Part shown: positions 22,318 through 35,425 of the stretch, piece after piece
Layout of the letters: the number at the start of each line of letters is the position of its first letter
How positions within the stretch are numbered: position 1 is the first letter of the stretch
Assembly: GCA_026027325.1 (NCBI GenBank)
Contig: JAMSLZ010000008.1
Location: forward strand, 1,364,001 to 1,428,000
DNA length: 64,000 nucleotides
Direction of reading: 5' to 3'
DNA from: Actinomucor elegans
Lineage: Eukaryota; Mucoromycota; Mucoromycetes; Mucorales; Mucoraceae
Position numbers and translations under genes: made by a program
The notes under the pieces: model-generated
The model's input: the letters and a program-made list of their open reading frames with translations, nothing else
Told to the model about the DNA's origin: nothing
The model's database searches: none

Positions 22318-25237
22318 CTAAGCTGTTGGTTCAGTTTTAGAAGAGGCATCCACTTTGTTAGATGATTCCTCTCCATTTAATGGATAATGTTGGGCGGCAA
22401 AGGCCTCAATAGAGCCTGCCAACAGCGTTTGCTGCTTGTCCAATTCTTGGATTTCATTTGTTAGTGAAGTTTCCAATTCGTCGTATTGATTCACCTTGAT
22501 TAACAATTTATCCACCATGGTCTTTACAGCAAGACGTGTCCAATGTTGGATTTCTTGATCCTCATAACTTGCTAGTTTACGAGCATTTTCCACAGCGCTT
22601 TTGATAGCGGAAGTAGTTGCACTTTTCATCACTTCTTTGGAGAACACGCCTTGATTCACCTCTTTTTTCTTTTCTGCCAGAACAGTGCTATCATCATCTA
22701 AATTTTCTTCGGATTTGATTCCGTCAAGTTTTGTATCGGCAGAGATATCTTCCAGCTTGACATTGGCATTATCAATTTGCATTGGCTCCTGTTGACCTTC
22801 ACCAGACTTCATAAGCTCTTTCAAAGCAGTCTTGGCTGCTGCTGCACCAACACCAGGGTTAACATGACCAGCCAAGAAAGCAATAGTAGTCATTACAGGA
22901 TTAGGTAGTTCACCAAAAGGTAGTTCCTGTAGTTCTTTCTTTGATAATTGAGCTGTCAAGAACTCATCATTGATAGGTAACTGTAGAAACTTGGTAATGC
23001 ATTGTTCTTTAGATCGACTACCAACGTGTTCTGATATCAATAGCCAGTCATCATCAAAGCGATCTACACCTTCCAACAGACTCAATACTTCATGATCCGT
23101 CCATTCTTCTTCCATGTTGATTTCTGGACCTGACTCGACGCGTAAAAAGTCACCACTAAAGAAGGTAGCAGGGAATCGACCTTCTAGGAAACAATCAATG
23201 CACACTTGATAGTCTTTGATCTTCAATGATTGATATCTAACTTCGCTACAATCCACTTTACAATTGGAACAGTGAAATACTTTACGTCCATCGGGGTTGA
23301 TAGGGTCTTCAATGGATAACTCCCAAGCTGATCTAGTAGGGGGTAAATGTGATTCGCTGTAGATGAGTCTTCTTAGGTATTCGATATCAGCTTTTTCAAT
23401 GTCTTTAAAATCACGCTGAGATTTAGGTGTGACTTGAGCAATGGGATCGCTATCAATGTAAGGGTCAAACACTCTTCTACGAGGATCAGGCTTTTTTTAG
23501 AAAGAAAGAAAAAAGATTAGTTAAATTAGATGACTTGATGCAAAATAGATCTTACTCTAGAGTTAATCAGTTGATTCAGCTCCAAGAAACTATGGATTCT
23601 AACTAGCGTTACTAGATCAACATCCAGTTTTGCTTTACATGCTGAAACAGTAAGATAGTACTCTGGGTTTGATCTATATGTATTGATCATATAATCTCTA
23701 TAGGTTTTGTACTTGTCTGGCGTAAATTGATCTTGGTTATCGTTCTCAGCGAAAAACTCGGGTAGTGCTAGCTTTTCCAGCTCATGTATTGAAGAGCTGT
23801 TATACCATTCAGGTACCAAAAGATCTTCGTAGTCACAAGGTGCTGATTTGATAAGTGAAGGGATATTCACAGCTACAAATCCAGTCAATAAAACGCCAAG
23901 TTCAATGCAATGGTAGTATTACCTTTCTGATCTGTGTCATTGTCCAGCTTTTGTATTTTAGTGACTCGCTTTGGATATTCTACGTGAGCTGCAGTATACT
24001 GAGAAATATTGGCTATATCACCATTCAAGTAGGGCTCGAATTCATTTTTTCTTTGGCGACTTCCAACCTGAGGTCTATCTGTATCAATGTTTCGAATCCG
24101 TACAACTGGTTGATGGCCTGGGTTGTGAATAGGTACAGGCGGCGTTGCTGGCTCCTGGGACACGTTTTGTTGAGCGGAGGATGGAGTAGGCTGAGGTTCC
24201 TTAAACGTAATTGTATTTGATGCCTGATTATTCGCCGTAATTGTTGGTGTTAAGGTTGAGTTTAGTTCGTTTACACTCAGTTTTCGTTTACGTGGTGTAT
24301 TAGCTACGCTTTCCTCTTCCTCCTCTTCTTCCTCCTCCTCCTCCTCCTCTTCCTCTTCTTCTTCATCAACATCTTCGTAATCTTCTTCGTTCATTAATTC
24401 ATTAAAACGTACTGTGTCTTGAAGCCATCTCACAGAGATTTTCCAAGGCCCACTGTGCTCAGGAGGCTCTTCTGGATCAGCAAATTGCTGTGTTTGCGGT
24501 AGCCAACTGTCAAATGAATCAGGATAATACCACCAATGGACCAATACCATTGGGCCTTCTTTTTCCAATGTTCTAAACCAATCTTCCTCTACACCCTCTT
24601 TATTATACTCGTGAAGTTTTCCGTGTAAAATATGCGTTGCTTCTTGAGGATCCTCGACCAAAGTAGCTAAATTTCGACATTAAGCTTACAAAAAGTCTCA
24701 TTTATCAAATAAAAAAAACATACCTCCAATCTTTTTTACAAGTGAAGTAACCGTCTTACGGTGAGCATCGCTCACTGGATCCATAATTGCGATCTTGGGA
24801 AGGGTGATGATATTTGCTTTGACCAACCTATTTCGAACAAATTGGACTAGATCCGCGTTCTTTTGTTTCTTGTTAGGGTTGCTAAAGTCCCATTTCTTCC
24901 AACCGTGGCGCAAACGGAAGGTGTAAGCACTAAGCAGAATAGTGTATATGGCCGAATCTTTAGTCAAAGGTTGTTTTGTGTTGACTTTAAACAATTTTGC
25001 CGGGATACGAATAGGTGCGTTATTAGGTCTGTTGAAGGCACCCAGGCATTCTTGTTGGAATTGTTGCAATTGACCGATTAATAAAGAAAGATCGCGAGCT
25101 GTAAAAGTAATATCGCGTTGAAGCGGCTTCAATTCCTGAGTTAAGGGCTTGATTAGATCATTGAAGCAATCTACAACTTCGGCTGATTCAAAATGGCTTT
25201 GACCCAAAGCTGCTCCTTTGGGATTTCTTCCTGACAT
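22318..25237 (-). CDS. SWI3: SWI/SNF-RSC core subunit, SMARCC/Swi3/Rsc8 family
   Basis: Four exons: 25237-24724, 24666-23923, 23872-23556 and 23490-22318; 915 aa. It is a scaffold subunit of a nuclear SWI/SNF or RSC chromatin-remodelling complex. In order: a SMARCC-type N-terminal module (about 1-290) with the hallmark VLVHWWYYPDSFDSW; an acidic run of about 20 consecutive glutamates; the SWIRM domain at about 420-525 (IHELEKLALPEFF, YLTVSACKAKLD); a ZZ zinc finger at about 597-640 (HCSNCKVDC, CIDCF); a SANT domain near 650-700 (WTDHEVLSLLEGVDRF); and a C-terminal coiled coil used for dimerisation. The N-terminal module is found in animals and early fungi but not in yeast Swi3 or Rsc8, so the protein is closer in layout to SMARCC1/2, with the fungal ZZ added. 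Confidence 0.95.
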
Positions 25238-26311
25238 GATGAATCTAATTATTCAATAACGAAGCGAAAAAAACTTGAAGGTAGCACTGGCCGGAAAGGT
25301 TTTGTTTTGATTTAACATATTTTGATTGGAAGTCGGAAATGAAACTATAAAAGCGAAATGAATCCTTGGGTCGGTTCCAAAAATTTATCTCAGTTCGCTT
25401 TAACGTGGTATAACGTTGGTATTTGACATATACTTTGTTGGTGTGCTTTATCAGATAAGTTGATTGAGCATTTTATGATCATGTAAACAACATGGTTAAT
25501 CTAGCTCCAAAATATCGTTCTACTTTGAATTGTATCTGGTTTTTAATTTTAAACCAGCAATTTTGATACTGTGCAAATCATAACATATATACAAATATAC
25601 TTTTCCATGAGGGAATTACCTTGATACTAACAAATACACTTCCATAATGAATATTTTTTATTCATTTTCGCGCAAAGTATTTGATTCGTCCATGATAATT
25701 CAAAATAAAAGTTTACAGCTTTCTATTGGCTATAATAGCTTCTCCAAAGACACTTTTACCTTTGATTATTTGGAAAGCATTAATAACCTAAAACTGTTTC
25801 AATAATCTGAAGGTGTAAAGAATATGCTGTTTTCTTCGCAGACATGAGTTGTTTTGATGTACATGTGATTGCTTTTTGGTTTCATGTCCATTTAATAAAA
25901 ATGGTACAAGCATCACTTACAATCTCCCAGTCAATGCATACTTGTAAATCCAAGAAATAATAGATTATAAATTATTCCTTAAAATGAAATGTCTACTGCA
26001 ACAAGTGGCCAAGAATTTGGGGGGGGGGGATGCTCTTAAAAGATATACCTGGGAAAAACTCATAAATTCACTTCATTGAAAGCCTAAAACCACACGGCAA
26101 ACTAATATTAAATAACAACGATTCCTTCAGCACATTGCAATCCTCCCTTAGAAGCTTCATCAGTCAACTGTTTTCCCAATATTTAGTCTAATTTCTACTC
26201 TATGCTATTTCACAGATTGAAGCGCGGTGACCGGTTTTTCAACATCACTTAGTCACAGACACTTCAACCAGTACATCATGTTTCTTTTACACATATCTAT
26301 CAATTATTACT
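25238..26311. other. Divergent promoter region between SMARCC and PTAR1
   Basis: 1.07 kb with no open frame of note. An 11-base G run lies at about 26019-26029, unusual in this AT-rich DNA. No TATA box is clear on either side. Confidence 0.5.
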
Positions 26312-27538
26312 ATGCAATTATATGAGAAGTTTTGCAAGGCATTATACGAAATTGAAATGTATGTCATGTCCCCAGTCAATTTTACGCGTTTAACTCTATA
26401 AAAACAGTGATGAACTCGGTTTACTTCCTATGGTCCCTGAGATGAACGAACTACCGCTCGAGAGTCAAGTATATCATCCTTTAGTTGTATTTGAAACGAA
26501 GCTTGGAGTAGCAAAATCATCTCTAGCAGAGCTATTGAAACAATCGCATCAATATTTCATCACACTCGGTAAAGAAGACTTTGTTGAGCTGGAGAAAGTG
26601 ACGAGAGCAATGGTTTTATTGAAACCCGATAATTACACCGCCATGAATAGAAGGTTCAGACAAAACTCGATTGCATAAGCAAAACAAAGTTTCTTACCTG
26701 CATTTATATTAGAAAAGAACTCATTGTATCAGGCTACATTGATCCCATCAAAGAATTGGCATTGATCGATCTGATATTCACTATACCCAAGCACGCAAAA
26801 AGCTCGATTGCATGGTATCATAGGCAGTGGATCTTGGCAAACCATGATATACAAGTTTGTGTTCAAAAAGAGTTTCAACTGTGTGCTAAAGCGTCCTCTT
26901 CCTATCCACGCAACTATTACGCATGGACTTATCGATACTGGATTGTTTCAAGTTACTGCAGTTCTCAGACCGATAAGCTTCTCCAAGAATATAATGATAC
27001 TCGTCGTTGGATTGAATTGAACATCAGTGATTATTCCGGCTTTCAGTATTTACAGCAACTGATGACACTATTACTGCCAGCATTGAACCGAGATCGACAC
27101 ATGGATTGGGTCAATAGTCTAGTTATCAAGTATCCAGGTCACGAATCATTATGGTGTCATAAAAGATATTGCTCCAGTATATATATTGGTTCCATTGATT
27201 ACTGCTATTCTCAGCACCAATTTGTACATGATATAATGAATGGTCGATTTAGAGATCAATCGCTTAGTGATCTAGCTCAAGATTTGACAGCTCAAGAAGA
27301 GTTTGCATTAAAATTTGGGTTATGGCAAACATTACTGGTAAGTAATGCTATATGATCCACCAACTCAGTAATATAATTCGTTGTTTGATGTATGTAGGAA
27401 AAGAAATGCCACCTACATGCGGTGGCTGATACTGAAACAGTAAGAAAATACGAAAAAATGGCTCCGATATCTCGCTTTTTAGATCGTCAGGAGCCTCAGC
27501 GTATAACAGGATCCTTTAACATTAAAGTAAACCATTAA
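26312..27538 (+). CDS. PTAR1: Protein prenyltransferase alpha-subunit repeat protein (PTAR1)
   Basis: Four exons: 26312-26358, 26408-26653, 26713-27337 and 27398-27538; 352 aa. It carries PPTA-type helical repeats recognisable by their N-x-x-x-W cores: NYTAMNRRKELI, KSSIAWYHRQWIL, NYYAWTYRYWIV, SGFQYLQQLM and HESLWCHKRYC. In humans PTAR1 pairs with RabGGTB as the alpha subunit of geranylgeranyltransferase III, which modifies SNAREs such as Ykt6. The N-terminal segment (MVPEMNELPLES, YHPLVVFETKLGVAKS) is characteristic of PTAR1 and sets it apart from FNTA and RABGGTA. Spacing is tight, with introns of 49-60 nt. The PTAR1 call is strong; its enzyme partner in this fungus is inferred. Confidence 0.9.
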
Positions 27539-29747
27539 AAATGACTTTAAAACTAGCGAGTTTGGCTTGTTGCAAGGCCGCCCAGACCACTTATCCTCCT
27601 ATTAATAATGTGTGATTTAGCGTCCATGTGCTGTTATTATAACACATGTAAGGGATGGGTACTAGTAGACTTGTAATAAAGAAAAGGGGAAGTAGTAACT
27701 GACTTGCGAGTGTTTTCAAGAAACTAAAGGATGAAGGTGCGTTTTGTTAGTGCAAAAGAAAAGAAATGAAGGGATGGTGCAGGGGAAATGATCTAGTTTC
27801 GCTTGCATATTTAGTTTGAATTCCTCCTGTGTAGAATACCTTAATCAAAAAAAACTTGATTCGGTATAGATATATTAACATGAGTGGATTGGGACCAGGT
27901 TAAAGGCAAGATACAGCTTTTTGAACAAGGGGATAGCTAATACATAAAATCCGTTGCCTCAATGTCAAGACAACGGGTGAAGTAGAGGCTTGATTGCAAA
28001 GAAAACGCTGATTATTGGTGAAAGTCCCTATAGACTATGCGCCGAATATCTACCTTCATACCTGAGCGAACGTTTATATATGTACTATCATATCCAGCTG
28101 ATCTCTAGATCTTTTGAGTTAACCATCAACCGTAATAATACCATACGTAGGGAACCTTATGTCATTTATAAGTTATTGATCTAGTAACGGCAAACCGCTT
28201 ATATTGAGTTTTGAAGTAAGTTTGCTTTAAGGGCGTGAAATGTAGCAACTGTAGCAACACGAAGAGTGGTTCTAATTTTGATTGTCTTAATCTATCATTG
28301 AATAAACTGTCTATACTATAGATCATCATCCACGTTAAGACAGTCATATAATAATAAGGGTTTCAGCGGATTTACTTAAGCTAACTGCCATCTCTACATT
28401 ATAATACACATCCCCCAATTGCGTGCTATGCATTTTAAGCATCTGATAATAAATACTCAGGACTCATAGCTGGTTTCAGTAAGTTGGAACTAAAATAAGG
28501 TGATGTAATCTGAATCAGAAGCATATAACATATTACAAGTATTATCGGTTAGGCGATCTATTCACATTTTTGCCATCGTTCATCATCAATTAAGGGTCTG
28601 TCTAAGGATATCTGGGAACTGAAGCCTCTTTGATTGATTTCATGTAAGTAAATATCAATATATGTACCCATGTAGTATTAATATATATTTTTTCTACGTA
28701 TCTTTCGTAAATCACGTCAGTTTCATTATCGACGACCAGTTAAAAGTATATATTACATCTTAGTCGCAAACAAGAAGTACTAACTACAATTTATCAGCTG
28801 CAACACTATTTTCGAGTCTTACAAGTCAATTACAATCAACTAGTCAACCCAGAACGTAAAAGTAATAATGAACTTGCTGTGAATGTGATGTTTATATGTT
28901 TATGTACCAAGGATCTTACGACCTATTAATATAAAATCATACTGTGAATGAACCTTTAAATCACCTAGTTGAAGGATAATCTTGAATACATGATATAGCT
29001 TAAAGATCCAAAGGACAGGTGCATATATTGTATAATACTACTGATACAAGTTTTTGGCATGAACTAAAGTAAATGAGCAATGGTATCAGAGTATGGTATG
29101 ACTAGTGACTGATTTTTCGTTAGCGAACTTGCTAATAAAACCACAACAGTGTAATGAATTGATAACAGCTTCAGTCTTGATCCTCCTTGGTCATCTCCAT
29201 AGCATATTATATAAAGACAAATATTACAGCAAGTATGTATAAAACAAGTATCGACAGCATCACATTTAAATCTGCCAAGCATTGTAAACTAGTTACAAAA
29301 AATACGTTGAAGGCAGTACCGTAGAAGGAAACTTCATTAACAATAGTACCGGTGTATTAATAGAAAGGGAACATAAATGTGAAAACAGTGCCCTGGCAGA
29401 CCTTCGGAAAGCCAAGTGTCTATGTCAGACACACAATAAGTATGCAATTACTATTATTGCGACTGCACTATTCAATTAAATGATCTATCGTCTTTTGTTG
29501 CAAGTAGAGATTATGCGAAACGCGTGTACCATGCAGAAATCAGCTCATTGATCGTCGACAAAATATCTGGAAACTAATGAAAGTACATAAATTGCAATTG
29601 CTTATAGGCAAACATTACTGTTTGTTCGAAGCTAAAACTCGCATATATGCATATATTCGCGTAAAAGTTTGCCCAGATACTAATAGTAGACTTCAAGAGG
29701 TACTACATGTCGGCAAATTGCTAGATATTATCTATTGATCATCGCGT

Positions 29748-29829
29748 TGGCATAAAACGCGGACACTGAGCCTAATCTTAACTGGGTTTTATGCCATCGG
29801 TATTGATTATTCACCATCGGAAATCAATA
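29748..29829. repeat. Two adjacent inverted repeats
   Basis: TGGCATAAAAC at 29748-29758 pairs with GTTTTATGCCA at 29786-29796 (11 bp, 27-nt loop). TATTGATT at 29801-29808 pairs with AATCAATA at 29822-29829 (8 bp). Seen directly; function unknown. Confidence 0.55.
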
Positions 29830-30109
29830 ACGCTAAGACCTTTAACAAATAAATGCCAATCAGTCTATATGACCTGTCCGTCATCTAATTTACTGGCCGA
29901 GGGAATGAGGTTAGCTTGTCTCTGTCTACCCTAATAAATAGGAGATACAGAATAACTAAATTGCTATAAAAACTACTTACATCCGTAAAGCAGAATATCT
30001 ATTTACAGAATACAGATTTTCCCTTTCTGAGCCGCACAGTGGGTGACAGAAGATCTTCTTTATACTAAACTCTCTTGTTAGTTATCTTATTTGTCAAAAC
30101 CCCTTCCCC

Positions 30110-30118
30110 TATATATAA
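30110..30118 (+). promoter_or_regulatory. TATA box of the MFS gene
   Basis: TATATATAA lies about 102 nt upstream of the ATG at 30221 and is followed at 30131-30165 by a strongly pyrimidine-rich tract. This is a good match to a fungal TATA promoter with a CT-rich initiation zone. Inference from motif and spacing. Confidence 0.5.
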
Positions 30119-30220
30119 GCTTGAAGCTCATTCCCTTTCTTTCTTTCCCTTCTCTTTTTTATTTTTATTCATCTTGCAAGCATTCGCAATATCTTATACA
30201 ACACTTGTACATAACAGACA

Positions 30221-32204
30221 ATGACAGACCATATTCCCAAATTACCAAAAATCGCATTTGAAGAAAGTGTGAGATCTTCAATGGATGATAATAGTACAGT
30301 TGTATCCGGCAGCCATTTGACAGACGCCAGTACAATCAACACACAACAACCAACTCGCTGTAATGTATCACTATAATTAAAGACATATAAAAATGCTAAT
30401 GAATTAAACAGTGGATCGACTATTACGAACCAGCTTATCGGACTCGGGATACCTATCAGAAAAGAAAAAGGAAGAGACTAGTTATATGGATGAAGATGCT
30501 TTAGATGATGGTGAAGAAGAAGACCCGTATCGGTGGGTGATATTGTTTAGTGGATTCCTAGCACAAGCAATCAGTATGTGTACATTATCTAGTTGGTGAG
30601 TAATTGACGCTATGCCCATTATATATACATCACTTCTTCGGCACTAACCTGTAGATCTCTTTTTGATGTAGGGGTAAACTATCATATTTGAATAGGAGAC
30701 ATAAGAAGCGCAAAGGAAAAAGACAATTTGATCGTAAAGGCAGCACACAGACTGCCTGTATCACCCAACGATTTGGGCTGTCGATCTCTTTTGCTGTTTC
30801 AATGGCTTCGTACTATCATCACTATCAATGTTAACTGATTCTCTTAAAATAGGTGTGATGCAAGATTATTTTGACCGTCAAATCTTTCGAGGAACTGTAG
30901 ATTCAACTGAACTTAGCTTCGTAGGAACTATAGGATTTGCTTTCTGTGGGCTGATGGGGCCTGTCACCCCATTCTTCATGTCGCTAGTTGGAGCTCGATG
31001 GGTGCTATTCTTTGGCACTATCTTAATATCTGCTGGTTTGATATTAGCGAGTTTTTCTACACAAGTTTGGCAATTGTATATAACTCAAAGTGTCATGCAC
31101 GGTATGGGAGCTGCGCTTTTGTATATTGTAAGATTGACTGTTAGTTCAATTTGGACGATCATCATTTTAATCAAACTCGATAGGTTTCTATGTCTATATC
31201 TCCACAATGGTTTGTGAAACGAAGAGGTTTTGCTATGGGTGTCATGGTGAGTGGTTCTGGCATTGGTGGGTTGATTATGCCCTTTGTCATGACATATCTA
31301 AATGAATCATTGGGCGGTGCTTGGTAGCGTATTCGATTGATTGGCATGATTCCTTTTATTAATCCATGACTTTAGGTGCTATCGTGTACTAGGCATTATT
31401 ACATGTGTCATAAGTCTACTTGCTACTCTTTTGCTGAAAGAAAAACCTAGCTCAAAGAAGGTTCAAAAGAGGCAGCTCTCTGAAATTGTCGACTTGAGTC
31501 TCTGTAAAAACTGTAACTTTATGATATGGTGTGTTGCGGGCAATTTAAGTATGCTGTCCTATTTCATCCCTGCTTTCTATTTGCCATCCCATGCCACCAA
31601 GATCGGCCTTTCTCCTTCCCAGGGGTCCGTGCTTGTAGCTGTTTTCTCGGCCGTGAATGTGTTTGGGCGCATCATATCAGGGTAATGTACAAACACAGCA
31701 AAATAGGATGCGATATTTCGTTAACCTTTATATATGTTCTAGTTATTTGGGCGATCACATTGGTGTAGTGAACGTAGATATTATCTTCTTGTTTATATGT
31801 GGACTTAGCTCACTATTTGTTTGGACGTTTGCAAACTCATTTGCTACACTCATGATTTTCATTGTCATCTACGGCTTTATGAGTGGTGCTGTATTCTCAT
31901 TATGTAATGTTTTGACAGTTTTAACGATACGAATCCAATACTGACTGTCCTTTTTACAATAGTGGCCCCTATTACTGCAGCTATTACTGGTATGGAAAAG
32001 TATCCTTCTGGTATCTGCCTTTACCTGTTCTTCATGACAGCAGCAAGGTTTGGTCCTTCGCTTGCTGGTGCTATTCAAACCGCTACAAACAAGCATTCAT
32101 TTTTCGCACACCAGATGTTTACTGGGCTTGCATTCATCCTGTCAGCATTTGTCACAATGTATTTAAAATACAAAATGCAGCCAAAGATGTTTGCAAAGGT
32201 TTAA
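30221..32204 (+). CDS. MFS transporter, monocarboxylate (MCT) type
   Basis: Eight exons: 30221-30359, 30412-30595, 30672-30673, 30853-31127, 31184-31323, 31376-31681, 31743-31903 and 31963-32204; 482 aa. It is a membrane permease of the fungal monocarboxylate-porter-like MFS family, probably with 12 membrane segments, a long acidic cytosolic N-terminus and a short basic C-terminus. Family marks are DPYRWVILFSGFLAQAISM, SWGVMQDYF at the end of TM1, SISPQWFVKRRGFAMG in the loop before TM5, and the central cytosolic loop with KEKPSSKK. To keep frame, exon 3 must be a 2-nt exon (GG): it completes W108 and starts G109 of the conserved WGVMQDY. No single-intron alternative restores frame. The substrate is unknown. 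Confidence 0.88.
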
Positions 32205-35200
32205 ACTACTACCATCATCATCTTTGTGTTACTATTTATTAAAAAGAATCGTTCTTATCGATGTATCTATTAGACATACACATGAATAGTCGCGTCCCAA
32301 ACCGAATTAGAGTATAATACAATCTATACTGCGTAGTGTGTCATATCATTTTAAATTATACTGGCCGAATAATAAACAGTACTTGTCTGGTAAAAGATCA
32401 GACTGAATGGATGGATCAGTCATATTATGCAATAATGTCATATGGCTAGAGGATAACCAACCGACTTTCGGTGCAGAGGTATAGACTTTTACATAATGAG
32501 AAAGGCAGCGTTAAATTGTATAAACTTGTATATACATTGCATCATCTTCGTTAAAGTTCTATTTAATATATATACTTAATTATATTATCAAAGTACAACA
32601 AGTGTATTGCGTTTTAGATGAGCAATCTAGTAATTAGGGTCTCCTGATAAACTTCTATACTCATCCCAAACTGAGGTTCGCCACGCTTGAAATTTCCCTT
32701 TTTTTGGTCTGAATGTATTAAATGCCATTCCAGAATCTACCATATGAGATCTACCTAAGTATTCCTGATCACATCATGGATAAGTGGGCTTTATACGAGT
32801 TTATGACAACATGTTAAGCATGACATTTACCAGCAAAAAAAAAACCAAGTGAACTCAAGAAGCAACAATTGCGTTTTTTTTTGCCTTCTTGGAAAATCAG
32901 CAAGACAATCCTATTATTCAAAATGCAAAAAAGCTGCATATTACTACACTTCGTGCGTCAGACTGCATAGTGGGTGAATATTTCAGATAAATTATTCGAC
33001 GTTTATTATATCTCAATAGGGTTGAATTCAATAAGTCGGAGGAACATATACCTAGGAGTTATATTGGAGAAACTTATGTGCACTGAAAACTTGAAACAGG
33101 TAAACTGCGTCCTTATCCAAGGATCCAAACTGCAAAGCATTCAACAATACTATAAGCTAGCATACTATTTACGCGATACTTTTATCCACCTAAACATAAG
33201 TTAGATAAAATCCAACCCACTTGCTAATCCAAATTATCTTTCAGAATTTAAAAGTCAAGCATATCTAGATATAAATTCCTCATTTTCAAGTCTTCTTGAC
33301 ATTTCTGATATATTCACAGCACATCCAAAGTCACAAAGCCTAGATTCATCTACATCAGCTTGTACGTTTTCGAGAGAGCTAGTAGTTCACAATAACTTGG
33401 CACGTATACAACTATATTTCAGGGATTTTACACAATATTATTATCTAAATTGCATTTCATCTTGCATATCTACAAATGTAAATTCTTTTGAATTAGTTAT
33501 TAAATATGGTAGAACATAACGGTTCTTTATTAGCAGTGAGACAGAAAAATTAACAATCAGCCATTTTTCTAACTGTTTGTCTTCTACAAAAAACTGTAAA
33601 TTTATAATTGAATAAAGGAAACAAGATATGGAAAAGGTATGCCTTCGAGGCTTATATTAACTAATCCCTAGTGCTTTGTCAACAAAATTAGAATAAATCA
33701 TCATCATCAGATGAGGATTACCAGCACTAAAATTACCTTTGCTTGTCAAACATCGATTATAGTTGGAATTCTTGCAACATTATCGTTCATGAAGGTATGT
33801 ACTTTTATGTTAGTTTATCACTCTATGGATCATATAACAATGATCTGTAAAATCCATTAATCGATGATAACATGTTACACGCTTCTTATTCAGATATAAT
33901 GTTCAATAGCCGCTTTTCGCAAACGATGTTACGGCTGTTCACAAGCTTCAAACTGTAAGACTTCGTAAATGTGATTTTAAAGAATCGAATTTCATTATTT
34001 ATTTCAATCATCTTATTCATTTACATCGTATTGAACTTGATCTCAACAAATTCACCAAAGAAACTATGTGCACTTTATCGTGAATATGGAAAACAGCATA
34101 CATGTGAGTAACATCTTTAGGAAGATAATGAAGACGAAAGTAGGAATAAGCACTCTTTTTGAACTAGTATTCATGAAAATCGCAGTGCTAAAGAAAAAGG
34201 GTTTTGCTGTCATCAATATTTTGCGTTCCAGGGTCGATAAAATAGAATGGAGTTTTATTGATTATGAACTTCTAATTATACCATGCGGATTTATGTCTAC
34301 TTTCACTATTCATCCGAGTGGAGATCTGTTGGCCATGACTGCACATATATATTAGAATGTCCTTATTTGCTATTAATTCAAATAGATCGTCATGTATCAT
34401 GTTGGTTGACTGAATTTTGAGTATCACAAATGCTGTTTAAATATGCAAATTTTTAGTTGGGCAATCTAAAAGTTCGAGGCCACCAATCAGCAAGAGTTCC
34501 CTTCATATATAATAGAAGAAGAAAAAAAAACAATCAAACTTACTCTCAATCATTAACTATATAGTACATTTATTTCAATAGAGCTAAATAAATATTTTAG
34601 TAGACTGAGCAGCACATTCTACATCAGCCGGAAGGTTTATTGATTATTATATTTAAATTACACAATGCATGCTTTTACAACCAACCACTAAAACGGAATA
34701 TGCCTATTGAACCTTTGTTAAGAAATAGTTTTAGCATATACGATTCGACCTCAATCTGAACTCGTAATAGTGTCCAAATGCGACTCTATACTGCAAGTAG
34801 TCAAAGAATGTAAAGAAGTTAGAAATAAAGCATTATATCTACTGAAAGCGTTATTTAATTGAAGAACAAGGATTATAGTTTCGCAGTTTAGGTATACATT
34901 GTAATTTGTATTTTATGTAAGAGCAATCTATTGACCTATGTATTTCATAATTGATCTCGATCAAACATTGCATCTGACTGCTGTATTTACTATGACTTTA
35001 AGTATACCCACAAAAAAACATGTTTAAAGGACAAACATAACTGTATACTATATTGCGTATATTAGCGATTTACTCAAAAACCTGTAGCATAATAACACGA
35101 CTGGCCCGTGCTATAGAAAGTGAGCTCAGCACTTGGGTGGTTTCTTACTCCCACCTCATGAATATATACTAAGAAAACTGGAGAACTTTGCATAAGCTTA

Positions 35201-35425
35201 TAATCAGTAAAGTTATACACATTAATTATTGCTCTTAATCGCTCTTCTAGCAGTTAACACTTGGCAACAATTATAGAGAGCGCATATTCCATCCATATAT
35301 GATATCCATTCGATAGTATATATTCCAAATAACAAAAAAGATGATAGAATCCTCCACTATAGGCCTTCAATCATGTTTTTTTCGGCGCTGATATACATTT
35401 ATTATTGTTGATTCGTATAAATAGT
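32205..35425. other. Intergenic spacer, 3.2 kb, the longest gap
   Basis: No gene recognised. A 95-codon plus-strand frame at 34068-34355 (with VFMKIAVLKKKGFAVINILRS) has no known domain and looks like chance or decay. A word similar to the dispersed repeat (CATTGCATCTGA) lies near 34970. The rest is AT-rich with no clear signals. Confidence 0.45.

Larger units (their letters stand above)
27539..30220. other. Intergenic spacer, 2.7 kb
   Basis: No gene recognised; the longest frames are about 60-72 codons with no domain. It contains a pair of neighbouring hairpins at 29748-29829 and, at its right end, the transporter promoter with a TATA box and a pyrimidine tract. Confidence 0.5.

Noticed and set aside
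30828..31217. Start of the MFS protein at an ATG-like codon at 30828
   Set aside because: It would drop the first membrane segment, which is clearly coded by exon 2; the microexon model keeps the whole family sequence.
34068..34355. 95-codon plus-strand frame in the 3.2 kb spacer
   Set aside because: No domain, no promoter signal, no flanking splice sites; within chance for AT-rich DNA of this length, so not called a gene.
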